Shown here in pieces: positions 1 to 11,830 of a stretch of 64,000 nucleotides of DNA (position 1 is the stretch's first letter; the number at the start of each line of letters is the position of its first letter). Below the pieces are notes generated by a model. The model was not told where the DNA came from, made no database searches, and saw only the letters and a program-made list of their open reading frames with translations. The stretch spans positions 62,379,257 through 62,443,256 of the forward strand of contig OX104128.1 in assembly GCA_944470555.2 (NCBI GenBank), in the 5' to 3' direction. The position numbers were made by a program, and so were the translations under genes. The DNA comes from Heterobilharzia americana (lineage: Eukaryota > Platyhelminthes > Trematoda > Strigeidida > Schistosomatidae).

Positions 1-1440
1 TAACGCGTCAAGTCTTTCAACCATATACAAGCACTGACTTACTTGATATAAATATTGAAAATCCGGATCTTGTTCTTTACGTTGAGTGCAGTAGATTTCT
101 ACACTGATTTCAAGTTAATGAAGGCTTGTCATGCCGTCTCTCCAGTCCTGGTTTTGATATTCTCATCTGTGCCGCCGCCACTTGTAGTTGAAACGATGCT
201 GCCTAGGTAAGTGAACGAGACAACTTCCTTTAGGTTTCTCCTGTTGATGGTGACTGGTGCATGCTGTTATTGGTTGGTTATCTTCATCGCCTCTGTCTTC
301 TCTACGTTCACCTGAAGGTAGTCCTGTCTTCGCTGCCCCGCCTCTTCTATCAACTTGTTAGTTTTCGTCTGTAGATCTTCGAGTTTGTGCGACTAGACAT
401 TGGACATAAATCACCGGCGAAATCCAAATCTTCTAAACTCTTTTCATCGGTGCAGCCAGCGTATGCCAATCTTCTCGCTCCTCACAGTTTGTAGCATGGT
501 CCAGTTCAGTCCACCACAATCAGGAAGATCATCGGTGATAGTAAGGGGCAACCTTGTCTTACTCCTTCCTGTCTTCACTTCAAAGGCATCACTGAGCTTT
601 CCATTGTGAATCACTGGGCATGTGGCGTCTTCATATAGCTGTTGAATGAGGCTGGTAAAGATCTGTGGTACTCCATGGTGTTGAAGCAGTTGCCAAATTA
701 CTTCTCGGTCGACGTTATCGAAGGCCTTTGCAAAATCGATGAAGTTGAGGTTGGGTTGAGCTGAATGCCATTCTATGATGGTGCGTAGCGTAGCGTTGCA
801 ATTCGATCCGCAAATGATTTGTACTTCCTGAATCCAGCACCTCCTTTAGTCTCTCCAGGATGATGCGGCATAATCTTTTGCCTGGGGTGGGGCATGATTC
901 CGCGCCAGTTTTCGCAAAGACTCAGGTCACCGTTGTTTGGGAGTTTGACAAGGTGGTCTTTCTACCAATTAATCGGCAGGTACTTTTCCTTCCTTCCAAA
1001 TCTTCTGCAATAATGGTGTGAGCATGTCCGCCATTGTCTCTATGTCTGTTTTCAGTGCTTCTGGTGGAATTCCATCTGGTCCTGCTGCTTTCCCGGATTT
1101 CAGCAACTTTATGGAGTTTATGACTTCACTTTTGCTTTTGTCGGAGGGCTTGTAGTCACTGATAGTTCTGTGGCTGGGCTGCTGGTATATTTCTGGACAA
1201 GTTGTAGGTGGTGGTCGATTCAGGAGTTTTCTGGAGTGGTTAGCTCATCGTTTCCGTTGTAGCTCATCTTAGGTGGTAACTAAGTTCCCTTCATTATCTT
1301 TCATTGGTTTATTCTGTATTGATCTTCTCCCTCCCAGATAGTAACCTGGTTATTTGATATAGTGTGGTCAGGTCTCTTCTACCTGCAGCCTGTTCTGCTT
1401 CAGTTGTAAGTTTGTCAACTCAGTCTGATTCTAACTATTA
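1..1440 (-). mobile_element. Degraded non-LTR retrotransposon, reverse transcriptase part (RTE-like)
   Basis: Reading the minus strand from about 1440 down to the window edge gives a broken reverse transcriptase. A linker segment reading like EQAAGRRDLTTLYQITRLLS lies near 1400-1330. The palm motif A appears as LNFIDFAKAFDNVDREVIWQ around 700-750, followed by a segment beginning LLQHHGVPQIFTSLIQQLYE. The order and wording match flatworm RTE-type endonuclease/RT proteins. Several frameshifts and stops interrupt it, so it is a dead copy. The 3' end of the element runs off the left edge, and no endonuclease domain is seen upstream of 1440. Assignment to RTE rather than a neighbouring clade is from memory of the motif style and is less certain than its being a non-LTR RT. 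Confidence 0.75.
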
Positions 1441-1529
1441 AATGGCGTTAATTAACACCCTTTGGAAAAATGAAAATTTCACAACGGGTCATTTATTTTT
1501 GAGACGAATGGGGATTTTTAACTCAGAAG

Positions 1530-1745
1530 TAGTATTCATCATGGACTGACATCAGTTGGGGAACCATTGAAAATCTGGGAGCACTGGACAGCTATTTCCA
1601 TCCTAGCATGGGACTTCTCAGCAGTACGCACCCACGACTCGGCTAGAGATTTAACCCAGGACCTTCAGGTTTCATGGCGAATGCGTCAACCATTCGCCGT
1701 GTCCAATGCTCCCAGATCTTCAATAGTTCCCTAAATGATGTCAGA
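1530..1745 (-). repeat. tRNA-derived SINE copy
   Basis: This stretch shares a long diverged similarity with 4545-4800: both contain the blocks gactgacatca, gaaccatt and agcatgggact in the same order. On the minus strand it has a tRNA-like head, with a degenerate A box near 1690-1715 and a B-box-like GGGTTAAATCTC near 1640-1655. The dispersed copies, short length and internal pol III promoter boxes fit a SINE. The copy is mutated in both boxes and is probably inactive. Confidence 0.6.
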
Positions 1746-2514
1746 CCATGACGAATACTACCTCTAGATGACTCATTTGTTTATGAACCTAATCCTGATG
1801 ATATCTGGTTGTGAAGAGTTCACGACAAAATATTCAAACTCAAAAAAAGAACATAACTGGCATCCTCTTTAGAATAGATAATAAATAATCGAAAACAATT
1901 TCAAAAATATATAATAAGACATGAAATTTAGACATAATGAAAGAAATAGTTTTAGTTAGACTATTTATACTACTTACACGTTCTACTGCAACTTGACTGA
2001 ATAAACTAATTTTGTTGATAACACTCGACGGTAGCGATGAACTGCATCTACACATTAAAAGATCTGGATGTAAACCCCAGGCACGAAGTTCACGTACACT
2101 TGCCAGTAATTTTGAATAGAATCAAGTAAAGAAAGACAAATTAAACAATATCTTAATCCTATTGAAACAGCTTAAATATAACAAAAAGATACACGATAAA
2201 AGAGAATAAAATTCAGGCCAATAACTTTCCCTAAATGGAATACAAGGCATACTAGTAAGTGGATTCACTGATCAAGAGAATGGTGTAATGTAAGCAAAAC
2301 CGAAAGTGAATATGTAACATATATTAAAAGCTAAGGAGTTTGAGTGTTTGGTAGTGAATGAAAGAGTCGAAATAAACTCATATTTAGTTAACACCTTACA
2401 CTGGCTCCTTTATTGAGTATCTCATTAACCTAATGCGGGAATAAGCAAAAGATATTGAAATGGCGGAGAACATTCGTAGCTCAGGTGGATGACAATGGCT
2501 ATGCTGCATTATAT

Positions 2515-3895
2515 GAGCAGGGTGATTTAGTCGTGAAGCTTTCATTATCTTTCTAGTGAACATCAACAGCTCCAACTTCAATATTAAGTGATTTGTCAAT
2601 ATCTTTCCGCCAGTGATTCAGTGACTTGCCCTGACGAAAAAGTTTGTGATTGGTTGTTTCCTTTGACTGCAACAAACAGATCATCCGATGGTGAATAAAG
2701 AGTGTATCACAGATTAGAACACTTGAAATTGCTGTGGATCACAAACCAACAAACTCCTTTCATCCAGATCAAAAGACGCAATAGCCAAACAAGATAAACC
2801 AAATATCATTTACAAAGCCAACTGAAATAATTGGCTATTGAAAATAACGAAATTTCATTGCACATATCAATGCACGTGGATAACTCTATGGACATGAATT
2901 CAACTTACAGAGTGTAGAAATTGTGGATAGGGGAAACACAATATCAAAAATTTCCTAAGGGTGAGAAATAAACACATCAAAATATGAAAGAAGAACAAGT
3001 ATATTTCAGCGAACAGTCTCTTTTCGGCGGTTTCATCTTCAAAGCTGTACAATCTCAAAATTATACATTTTTATAGTGTAAGGATTTGATAGTTAAAAAT
3101 AGTTTGTCAAACATGGCAACACAAATATTGTCAATAAATGAGCTGTCATTAAAATCGAAAACTGATGAATAGTGGAATATTGATCAAAATAAGTTTAGAC
3201 AAGAAGTTTCGTGACATGACGACATAGCTGGAAACTAAATGGTGGTGATCAGACAGAGCATAGCAACAAGAATGAGTAGCAAACTACTTCAAACGTGAAT
3301 AGTGCTAAAGCAGAAAAAGTGAGAAGAAACAGGGGTACGGGGTACATGAGACTGAAAACCAAAACCATGAAAGGAGAATGGGTTAAACAATTTTATTTTG
3401 CATACACAGTTCAGGTTTCTTCACATGGATGGCAAGAGCTTCGGCGATACAGAGAATACGAAGACATACAGCCTTGTGAAGGTTTGTTTTCACTTTATAG
3501 ATGACTTTAAACAAGGAGGTTATTGAGATAAGTATTCACAATGTGTTCTATTATAGCACTCCTTATCGCTCCATTGTTGCTTCTTTGTAGTCACGCAAAT
3601 GGTGTTCTTGAACCCTTTTGGATAAAAGTCGAATTGAACGACCTACATACCTGGCTCCACAAGAGCAGGTGAACTGATATATGCACATAGAAGTGGTTAG
3701 ATGTGAAAGTTCTTCCTTTGATTTGTTAGATATCTTTGGGTGACAAAAGAATATTAGTCTCAGCGTTGATACAAAGAATGTTCTCCTTAGAGCGTTTGAT
3801 ATCCTGCAACTGAATCACTAATGAAAAAATACTGATAATTCACTTGATATTGAAGTTAGAACTGATGATGTTGTCTGTTAAGATAATGAAAGGCT
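2515..3895. mobile_element. Penelope-like element fragment flanked by inverted repeats
   Basis: About 85 bases at 2515-2600 (starting near tcgtgaagctttcattatct) reappear as a reverse complement at 3805-3895. The same pair of inverted blocks flanks another fragment at 53190-53670, so they belong to the element and not to this locus. Between the arms, the minus strand encodes a GIY-YIG endonuclease remnant at 3590-3690, which identifies the unit as a Penelope-like element. The rest of the interior is too decayed to translate. Short inverted or direct terminal copies are a known habit of Penelope elements. Confidence 0.6.
3590..3690 (-). pseudogene. GIY-YIG endonuclease remnant of a Penelope-like element
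   Basis: The minus strand reads CIYQFTCSCGARYVGRSIR followed by LLSKRVQEH. This is the GIY-YIG core of Penelope-type ORFs: a cysteine pair (TCSCG), the RYVGR block carrying the catalytic arginine, and the following RVQEH helix. The frame closes shortly after, and no reverse transcriptase is attached, so this is a fragment. The domain nicks target DNA for retrotransposition in intact elements. Confidence 0.75.
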
Positions 3896-4544
3896 CACGA
3901 TTAACCCATGTAGCTCAGAGAACTCAAGAGAAACAAGTACTACGTAGTGATTGTATCACAACTATGCTATGATGATATTATATTTAGCTGTCAAAACCAT
4001 GGTAAGTAGTATGTACTAATGGGTTATATAAGTTAAAGAAGTTTCTCAGCTGTAGCGACCTGCTTACATAATTCAAAAGTAGACCTCAACGATTATTTTT
4101 CTAACCCTATTGGTAATTGCAAGTTTAATAAGTCAACCTATAAGAGGCAGAAGATTAAGAATACTAACCAAATTAATTGCATCCATTTGGAAGTTATGCT
4201 AGAAATTACACCGATCATGGTGTAACGAGAATTCTCCTTGCACAATGTGATATGGGTCAGTCTATTTGTAAAGCATTTGGATTCTGTGCAATTTTTGGCG
4301 TGTGTACCATATATAAAGTTTATATAAGCCACCATTTCTAATATGAAGACTAAAAAGTTGGGGTTTGAAAATAGTTGGACATAAGCTGCAAATCGAGAAC
4401 GTACATTGTCATCATATCTGTTGGCATTAGACTGTAATGTAACTATTGACCTCATAATATCTTTTGCTGTGAGACTATCGTCAAAAGTTAAAAATTACTG
4501 TGAATTCAGACAACCTTCCCACAATATAACTAAATAACAATCTC

Positions 4545-4800
4545 AGGTTGACATCTATCATAGACTGACATCATTTGAAGAACCATTTAGAACCTGGAGG
4601 CATTGGAACAGCTGTTTCGTCTTAGCATGGGACTCTTCACCAGTGCGCATCCATTACCCTATCGAGGATCGTATCCAAAACCTTCGGGTTCTGCGGCCAG
4701 GACGTTACTACTAAACCATTGGATCGGCATCTAATGGGCCACATTTCCTACTTCTGTCGGTTAACGATATAGCGCGACCTCTACCCAATGCCGTCGTTGA
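4545..4800 (-). repeat. tRNA-derived SINE copy
   Basis: This is the second copy of the element at 1530-1745. On the minus strand the tRNA-like part reads through ccgatccaatggtttagtag (A-box region TGGTTTAGTAGTAACG) and then ggttttggatacgatcc (B-box region). The body, with agcatgggactcttcaccag, continues towards 4545. The A/B box spacing fits a pol III internal promoter. Divergence from the first copy is obvious by eye, so both are old. Confidence 0.65.
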
Positions 4801-5135
4801 GTAACTGTCCTGACATTTGACTCGGTTGGCCGCACCGGTCACAACTTTGTCATTAGAACTTAAGGAATCTCATCTCGAAGCAAGTCACTAATGAGTATTA
4901 GACAGTAATTCAATCTGGAGGTTTATGGAGATTTATTTATTGATTTCATGTTGTCAAATAACAATTGATGAGTGTATGAACTGCCTGTATTCATCTCACA
5001 GACGAATTACTCAACACGCAAAGTGAAGATGAAAAGCGCTAAGGAAGAGAACAAAGTAGAGTAAGTACTTAACATTAGTGTTATTTAAATAAGTTTTTTA
5101 AATTAATCCTAATAAAAAAGTAAAATAGAATGTAC

Positions 5136-5246
5136 TCAAGTAGAGAATACGGAAATTAAGTCATCCTGACGAGGAGAATAGATGATCGTTTTCAAAGCGT
5201 TATTTACAGTTCTCAGCCAATTACTTTTTAAAACGAGCTTCGCAAG
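5136..5246 (-). CDS. Candidate terminal exon of an unidentified gene
   Basis: On the minus strand a pyrimidine-rich acceptor (ctacactgctttcaacag) precedes 111 bases that read in phase 0 as 36 residues and a stop, starting LAKLVLKSNWLRTVNNALKT and ending ISVFST. The composition is ordinary protein-like and does not match the repeats nearby. I do not recognise the family. A TTTATT on the plus strand near 4932 would serve as an AATAAA poly(A) signal on this strand. It does not resemble the C-terminus of CTP synthase, whose exons lie upstream on the same strand. It could be chance. Confidence 0.25.
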   Translation of the reverse strand, partial: LAKLVLKSNWLRTVNNALKTIIYSPRQDDLISVFST

Positions 5247-5910
5247 CTGTTGAAAGCAGTGTAGGTAGTAGTAATCAACAAAACAAAAGGATTCAGTTAT
5301 TGGTTTGAAGGAATTTATCTGCTTTAAAGTGTTTTTTTGATAATGGCTCCCATTTAACAGCAAACTGGTAGGATAGTTTCACATATATGTATTCGGCCTG
5401 CTTAAATCTTGAGCTATCAAAATAACTTTCCACCGATTATATTCCATCAAATACTTCCGTTTCAGTGTGTTTTAATCTTTCAAATGTCTTATGAACGCAT
5501 CATGTACTCTCGCTCGTTTTTAAAATGCCTTCGAAGTTTTGTTTCTCAGGCTAAGAACAAAACAAAAGAAAAACATTCCACCGGTTGGAAATGGATTTGT
5601 AAATGCTCAAAAACACACCACTATTTCTAGGATACTTATGTGTATGAGATTGTGAATTTCTATGCTAGGCTGAGTGAACTGTCACCATCAAAATTACACT
5701 CAATATTGTGTTAATTTCCAAATCGAGAACAGATGCCAATGTTACACTAGCTGCCCGTTTCACACTGATATCTTTAATACTGTTATTATTAACACTATGC
5801 AGATGTAACAATTATTTCTTTTAAAAATATTGTACAGAAAGCGAATTTGTTGGAATATTCCATGCTGAAAATCCCATACGGTATCATACATGTTGTTTAG
5901 AATAAAGCGG

Positions 5911-5930
5911 TTATTATTATTATTATTATT
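5911..5930. repeat. (TTA)n microsatellite inside a small hairpin
   Basis: About 20 bases of TTA repeats follow gttgtttagaataaagcgg and are followed by ttctaaacag. The flanking tgtttagaat and attctaaaca are exact reverse complements. A similar tail (ggaataaagtgaattattat) occurs near 63875, so this is probably the 3' terminus of a non-LTR or SINE family that ends in a short microsatellite. Confidence 0.55.
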
Positions 5931-6563
5931 CTAAACAGTGCGTTTTATTGAAAATGAAAACCTACTAGTCACTAGTTACCTGAAACAAAAGATAGTAAAG
6001 ATATCTTCCCAAGAATGAGTCACAACCGAAACATAGTCAACATAACACAATAGAGCAATGGTTCAGTAGGTTCAAGCTCTTTATTTTCCACAAACTAACC
6101 ATGGATTCGAACCCGATCCAATGCACCTACTGAAGTTTGAGCAGCCATGAAGTATAACCAGCTTATATATAGCAAGTCTAGATCACAGTCTGATGAACAT
6201 GACTGTACAAGGTTGCTGAGTTGTAAATTGTATAACTCTATGTGGTAACATGCATACAACCCTGAAATACCTCCTTCCCTTCTTATGTGCTTAGTAAGGC
6301 GAGCTTTTTATCCAGCATGGAGTCACTCACAGCTTAACAAATATGCATCATGGAGTTTACACCCTACTCCATCTAATTCAGTCTGAGTTGTCAGGTAATA
6401 TCGTTACTTTGTAGTTGACAATCTATTTACGTGGATTTACAAATGATTACTTAGTTACATTTTAATTAAATACAGTTAGAAGCCGTAACTGTACAATAAC
6501 AGTTATAATGTAGTAAATGAAGGGGTTGATACCGGGTTATAATTAAAGGGGAAATGAGAATTT

Positions 6564-6637
6564 GGACCGCGGCAGGATTCCAGACACCGACCACCAGGTT
6601 ATTGGTCTAGTGCTCTACTAACTAGGCTACGAAGCCC
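6564..6637 (-). repeat. tRNA-Ile-derived SINE head or tRNA pseudogene
   Basis: The minus strand has a tRNA-length (74 base) unit. It starts GGGCTTCG, has an A box in TAGCCTAGTTAGTAGAGC, an anticodon arm CTAGA-CCAATAA-CCTGG, and a B-box region in GGTGTCTGGAATCCTGCC, and ends GCGGTCC. The seven-base loop CCAATAA has the place of an AAT (Ile) anticodon but carries C instead of the invariant U33. The acceptor stem pairs only partly and the T loop is degraded. It is therefore not a working tRNA. A SINE derived from tRNA-Ile is the best reading. Confidence 0.6.
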
Positions 6638-6882
6638 AGCTAATGCACAGATTTGCATTTTACTTCATGAAGGAACTGATAGATTGTGCATGTGCTGAGT
6701 AAATATGTGAACTACGTAGTTGAAGTCGCATCATCTTGTTAGACTAATCGAGTAGAAAAAAAAACAAAATTTCAAAATATCCTGAATTTCAACTACCAGC
6801 TATCTTACATATCTATGAAGTGTATAAGATGATTGAAGAAGAAACACCATCAAACTAAATTTTAAATGCACACAAAACTAAC

Positions 6883-7140
6883 TTGAGTTGGTTTAGTTTT
6901 TGGCTCTCCAACTGATGGAAGCTGTGGTACTAGACTGACATGAACACAACAAAAGTTTACACTTCCAACTCGAAAAAGCATTTGTCTGAAGGCTTCCACA
7001 TACGGCATCGATTCAATATCCCCGATAGTACCACCAAGCTCAATTATGCATACCTCTGGAGTTGAACCACTTTCATCGACTGGAATTCGAGCGACATTTG
7101 TAACCCATTCTATGATGGCATCTGTTATATGAGGAACAAC
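6883..7140 (-). CDS. CTPS: CTP synthase, internal exon (synthetase domain)
   Basis: On the minus strand the acceptor tttccatcctag is followed by 258 bases (86 codons, phase 0) and then donor gttagt. The peptide begins [20 protein letters not shown], contains the conserved [20 protein letters not shown] block and ends [13 protein letters not shown]. These align directly with CTP synthases, where [12 protein letters not shown] follows KTVQ, which is exactly how the upstream exon (10090-9749) ends. CTP synthase makes CTP from UTP, ATP and glutamine in the cytosol. This exon carries part of the UTP/ATP-binding amidoligase domain. The next exons, including the whole glutaminase domain, were not found between 1 and 6880 and are probably further left. 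Confidence 0.93.
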
Positions 7141-7820
7141 CTAGGATGGAAAATATGAAAGAAAGAAATTTATTGCTCAAAATTATATTACAGTAAATGG
7201 TTATGAGAAATAAATTGTACTCAAATGTCATCCAGTAAATAACACTGTTTCATAGGGTTTTCAATGGGATTATAGCCAGCCAAAGTGGCAAAATTCTATT
7301 TTTATATTAAAAAAACGTTGTATATTGCAGGGTTTTAAATTGGGACATTTTTTAACAACAAAGTTGATAGGTAGCGGCAAGAAAGCAGCCAACAGAAAAA
7401 TAGTCTTGAGATCATGATTTATGCATGTACTAACATGATAACCTGATTAGACAAATTCGATGTCATACAACTAATCAGATTGGTTTATTTATGGCTTCAT
7501 TTTCTGAGGGCTTTGTATATATATGTCTAATAAAGTTGTTGTTGCTCTTACAGTCACAGGCCGTCTTTTTGTCTTCTGATTTTCGTGGGTCAGTGAAGCA
7601 GAAGAAACTAGAGGTCAGTCGTAAAAGTATTCGATTGAGTTTCAGTATCACTATACCCATGCCAGTAATTCCATTCGGTCATAACAAAAGTAACCGAAAA
7701 TCAAAAGTGAGTTGACAAAAAAAAAGCAAAGACGTATAAGATATTTTACATTTGAAAAAACATGAAGTGGATATTAAGGTAATTTTTATCCGGGTATGAC
7801 ATTATCTAGAGAACCATTAA

Positions 7821-8294
7821 AAACCTAGGAGTCTATGAGAGAGTAGGAGAATAAACAGGGGATTATGGAAATACATGCATGGTTACGTAATACAGGATGA
7901 ATCTATGACAATTAATGCTTTATAATGGACATGGCAAAGATAAAAGGGTTGGACGTACCATTTTTAGACGCACAACGCTGGTTTGAACTTTTAGATGGCT
8001 AGTGCTTCAGCTATACACAAATGCTTTAATCTTACTCCCTTCGCGTGGTTTGATCGAACCCTGTAGGGGATTTCAAATAGGCTCTCAAAAGGAGGTAAGT
8101 GGTCAGAATTCACAAGATATTTTGTTACTGAACTGAAGATACATTTCCCTTCTCCCTTTGCCAACCAGGCTGGGTAGTGTTTACGGGCACGTTTTACTAT
8201 ACATGTATTTCTATAATTCATTGTTTATTTTACTACTGTCATAGATTTAACCTGAATTACGTAATTACAATTTTATTTTCAGAAACCTAAGAGT
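7821..8294 (-). mobile_element. Truncated Penelope-like element inserted in a SINE, with target duplication
   Basis: An open frame at 7991-8221 on the minus strand reads KRARKHYPAWLAKGEGKCIF and later KGVRLKHLCIAEALAI. After a stop the sense continues KFKPALCV, the usual C-terminal end of Penelope GIY-YIG proteins. The insert (about 7833-8282) is bounded by aaacctaggagt at 7821-7832 and aaacctaagagt at 8283-8294, an 11/12 match that reads as a target-site duplication. The sequence on either side (gaaccattaaaaacc before, attggacaactgtttt after) rejoins to the SINE seen at 1530 and 4545. It lies in the intron between the two CTP synthase exons. The element is 5'-truncated, so it is dead. Confidence 0.7.
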
Positions 8295-9379
8295 ATTGGA
8301 CAACTGTTTTGTCCTTGTTTACGCACACTCAAAGGAAATAAATTGTCACTGAATGAGATTCTCAGTCATGGAGTTTAGAGATGATAGTCACCGAAATTCT
8401 ACATTCCACGAATGCTAGTCAAGTCATTTTCCTATAGCTACAGGGTACAGACTAACAGTCAGTAAAATCATCAGTCGGTATTATCTCTTGGTTTGATCAA
8501 TCAATCAGTATGAACATGGGACTTGGCATTACTGAGTAACGACTCAAGTTGTCATATATCACATAAGTACATGAACATGGAAGGAAAAAAAGAAAGACCA
8601 CAATAAGGTATCCTATTCTACCTTTCCTTCTATCAAGATTGGAAGTCTGGGATGACTTCTCATTCGGTGTGGACTTATAACATTATTGACTACTTTGTCT
8701 TCTTTGTTTGAAACGCTACATCTAATCGTATCGTAATTCCATTCACATAAACTGGCATGCGAATTTCTAAACGGTTTCAGAATTGTCTCCTCTGATTTGT
8801 ACCCTCCAGCTTATACGCTGTGCTAGTAGTAACTTATAACAACTAGACTTTTTCATGACTAAAAGTGTGGAAATAGTTCTGTCGAAAAGACGGTTCAATA
8901 CAATGAACTTTAGTGAAAGAATTTCGTATATACGAGGTTCTTGCGCATGTATCTGGCTAGGTGAATAACTGAAAATTATACAACACTGCAAAAGATTGTT
9001 TAGTTTTTACTGCAATTTGTAATAAGGCTGCTTAATCACGACGGTTGTTTGTATACCTAAACACAAACTTCATATAACATGAGTACCAAGAGATGCGCTA
9101 TACAAAACAGTACAAAGTAATAGAGCATAGTTAAGAGATAATGAATAAAACAAGGATCAGAAAAGAATAAGAAGTTGCATGAGAGAATGGTAACAAACTT
9201 TCATTTTCTTTTTATTACTGTTCAGAAATGAAAGACATGAGATGTGCCTGCTGCTTCTATTTGGATCAAGAATGGCAACGGTAATCACAGTATACAACAA
9301 TACACAAATACAAATCATGAGTACACAAGTACAATTACTATGTAAAAGTTAACTATGATACTCAAGTATCATCTTAACA
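8295..9379. other. Intron of CTP synthase, no gene seen
   Basis: AT-rich sequence after the interrupted SINE. Open frames here are short, lack splice context and match nothing I know. It lies wholly in the CTP synthase intron (9748-7141). Confidence 0.5.
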
Positions 9380-9560
9380 CTATACCGAATCTCACCATTT
9401 TCTCATTCTTACTTTCTCTATTTGAGTACTTTCTATCCCTTTTGACTGAATTTTTTCTTCTTCATCTTTCACTTCACTACCTTTTTACTTGGTGTACTGA
9501 TATGAGTTGTGGCAACTCGGACCGTTACGCAGTAATGCCTGATCCTTTTTTGATTTTGAT
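9380..9560 (+). repeat. 3' tail fragment of a non-LTR element
   Basis: The stretch with ttggtgtactgatatgagtt and tggcaactcggaccg resembles the tails at 12870-13010, 42600-42740 and 56940-57090, all of which have tggcaacttggaccgatgca or a close variant followed by cgaggttttacgttga-like sequence. No coding part accompanies it here. Confidence 0.4.
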
Positions 9561-9727
9561 GATGATCCAGAATGCAGTGAGCAAAACAGTTCAACGATGT
9601 GGCTTTTCCACTGAACCACCGAGTTACAATTTCAGACACCATAAAGGGTAGTAAGAAATAACAATGGAGTATATCTTCTAATGCGGTTACTAGTAAACTA
9701 ACAACGATTAGTTACATACATAACCTA

Positions 9728-10153
<426 letters not shown>

Positions 10154-10559
10154 TCATACGTCAATTACATATATCAGTTTGAGCTAATTTTTTCCACTGT
10201 AAACCAACATTCGATTGATTTTACATGCAACAGAATAAAACTGGAACTTTATTTAAGTGGTCTGGGCAATGAACCAGTCAAATATTTTAGAATATATAGG
10301 TCGGTGACATGTGGAACTATGCAAAGTGGATATCCAAAGCTTAAGCACAGGCTATGTATTACTTTTAACATGCATGTGTTTGTATGAACTAGACAATACT
10401 GATCTATAGAAAACTTGTTCTAAATTTGAGGAAACTAAGGCTTTGTATTTCTAATCTTTTCTGTGTCAAAGTTACATAATCAGTGAAGCTAGTCAATCAT
10501 CTGACCTTCCTCCTGTATTATTACTGAAGTTTGATTGCGATCGGCTGAATTCCCTAGAG

Positions 10560-11830
10560 AAGCATTTCCTTAATATTTTATCGATTCTCGATAGGAACCT
10601 AACACACTCAGTGACCACACACACGTCCATGAAGTAGGCAATGAGCCATAACTATTGTAATACCAAACGATACTACCTGCTTGTCCAGACTTCGGTACGT
10701 GTAGCGGAATTCGACCGATAGCTGATACGATGACGTGGTGGGCAGGCTTGCATAACATAACGACCAAGGGAGCTATGTTGGTATGAAAATTTGTTCCTTT
10801 AAGTCTTACTAAGCAAGAAAGGTTCGTTAAATAGTAGTGAGACAAAACCCCGACACTTCGAGCTATGGATGTGGGCTGTCTCTGAAAAACACATACAGGA
10901 CCCAGATGCATTTATCCACTCAACCTAATCCAACCAAAGCGGAAAACCTACCATGTCCACTCTTCGAGCTCCTGGAGATTCGATGGTTAGTTCTCGTGCC
11001 ACTGTACGTGTAGGCACAATATTGTGCTAGAAGGGAAAGTAAACTGCTCGATTAGATCCCGGTTGACGATCACCTGCGCGTCGTTTGACTGGATTATGCA
11101 ATGAGGACTAAACAAAACAGTGAAGTTCTCCGTTGTCTGCAGTTCAAGTGATGTGAAGAATGAGTTCTACTGAAAACTGTCTAGCTCTCTGCTGAAAACT
11201 AAACCCTTGTACGTAGTTGTTGTAGCAGAAAATTCCAATGGACAACTGAGTAGGTCAAGTCATAAAGCAAAGCACTTCGGTGGCACTTTTGGAATTCCAG
11301 CCAAACGAAAAGATGACGGAGATTGCCAGTTTCAACAGTGCCTAGGCAACCATCAACTTCTGGTCAGCATGGATTTCAGACATACTCAAAAACACTGTCT
11401 GACATCACATCCGCTGACCTCAACTCAAAAGTGGACCATGTTGCTATCAGCAATCACTGGAGAGGCGGTGGATGATTGTCGCTCTTTCTAGAGCAGGTCT
11501 TCGGACAGTGATCATGTACTGGTTTCAGAACGCGTTTCAATACCTAAATTGATGCTAAAGGAATATGAAGTCGTAACCGCTGCAAGGACTGCTCAACGAT
11601 GATAACACTAAGGCTACTTTCAGCCAGGATTTGACTAGACAGTTGTCGGAACAGGGAAAGGTCATTTATCCTAGAAACTAGATATGATACCGTTTGGTCA
11701 CAAATTGTTTAAGTCCTTAAAGAAGTGGAGGAGAAATACTATCATGATAACCACAGGAGTATCGCTCCAACAAGTATTATTTAAGATCCTAGGTTCAGCA
11801 ATCTTTAGGCGTTTAAATGAGTATCAAAAA
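10560..11830 (+). mobile_element. Non-LTR retrotransposon 5' part: UTR, APE endonuclease, start of RT
   Basis: Plus-strand translation, with frameshifts, gives the schistosome-type endonuclease/RT protein. Around 10890-10990 it reads RIQ/TQDPDAFIHST-like and then ATMVSSRATVRVG-like sequence. From 11207 the frame reads VVVVAENSNGQLSRSSHKAK then HFGGTFGIPAKRKDDGDCQF, the part following the AGDFNAQ endonuclease motif. At 11420-11470 a second frame reads DLNSKVDHVAISNHWRG, the family's QIDHIAISxxWRG block. The RT begins near 11740 (NHRSIAPTS). A non-coding module at 10620-10890 upstream is repeated at 11870-12060 and near 54940-55150, so it is probably the element's 5' UTR. Multiple lesions make it non-functional. 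Confidence 0.7.

Noticed and set aside
4138..4455. 105 codon minus-strand ORF as an exon
   Set aside because: Its N-terminal part looks protein-like but the rest is hydrophobic AT-rich translation, splice boundaries are not convincing, and it matches no CTP synthase segment.
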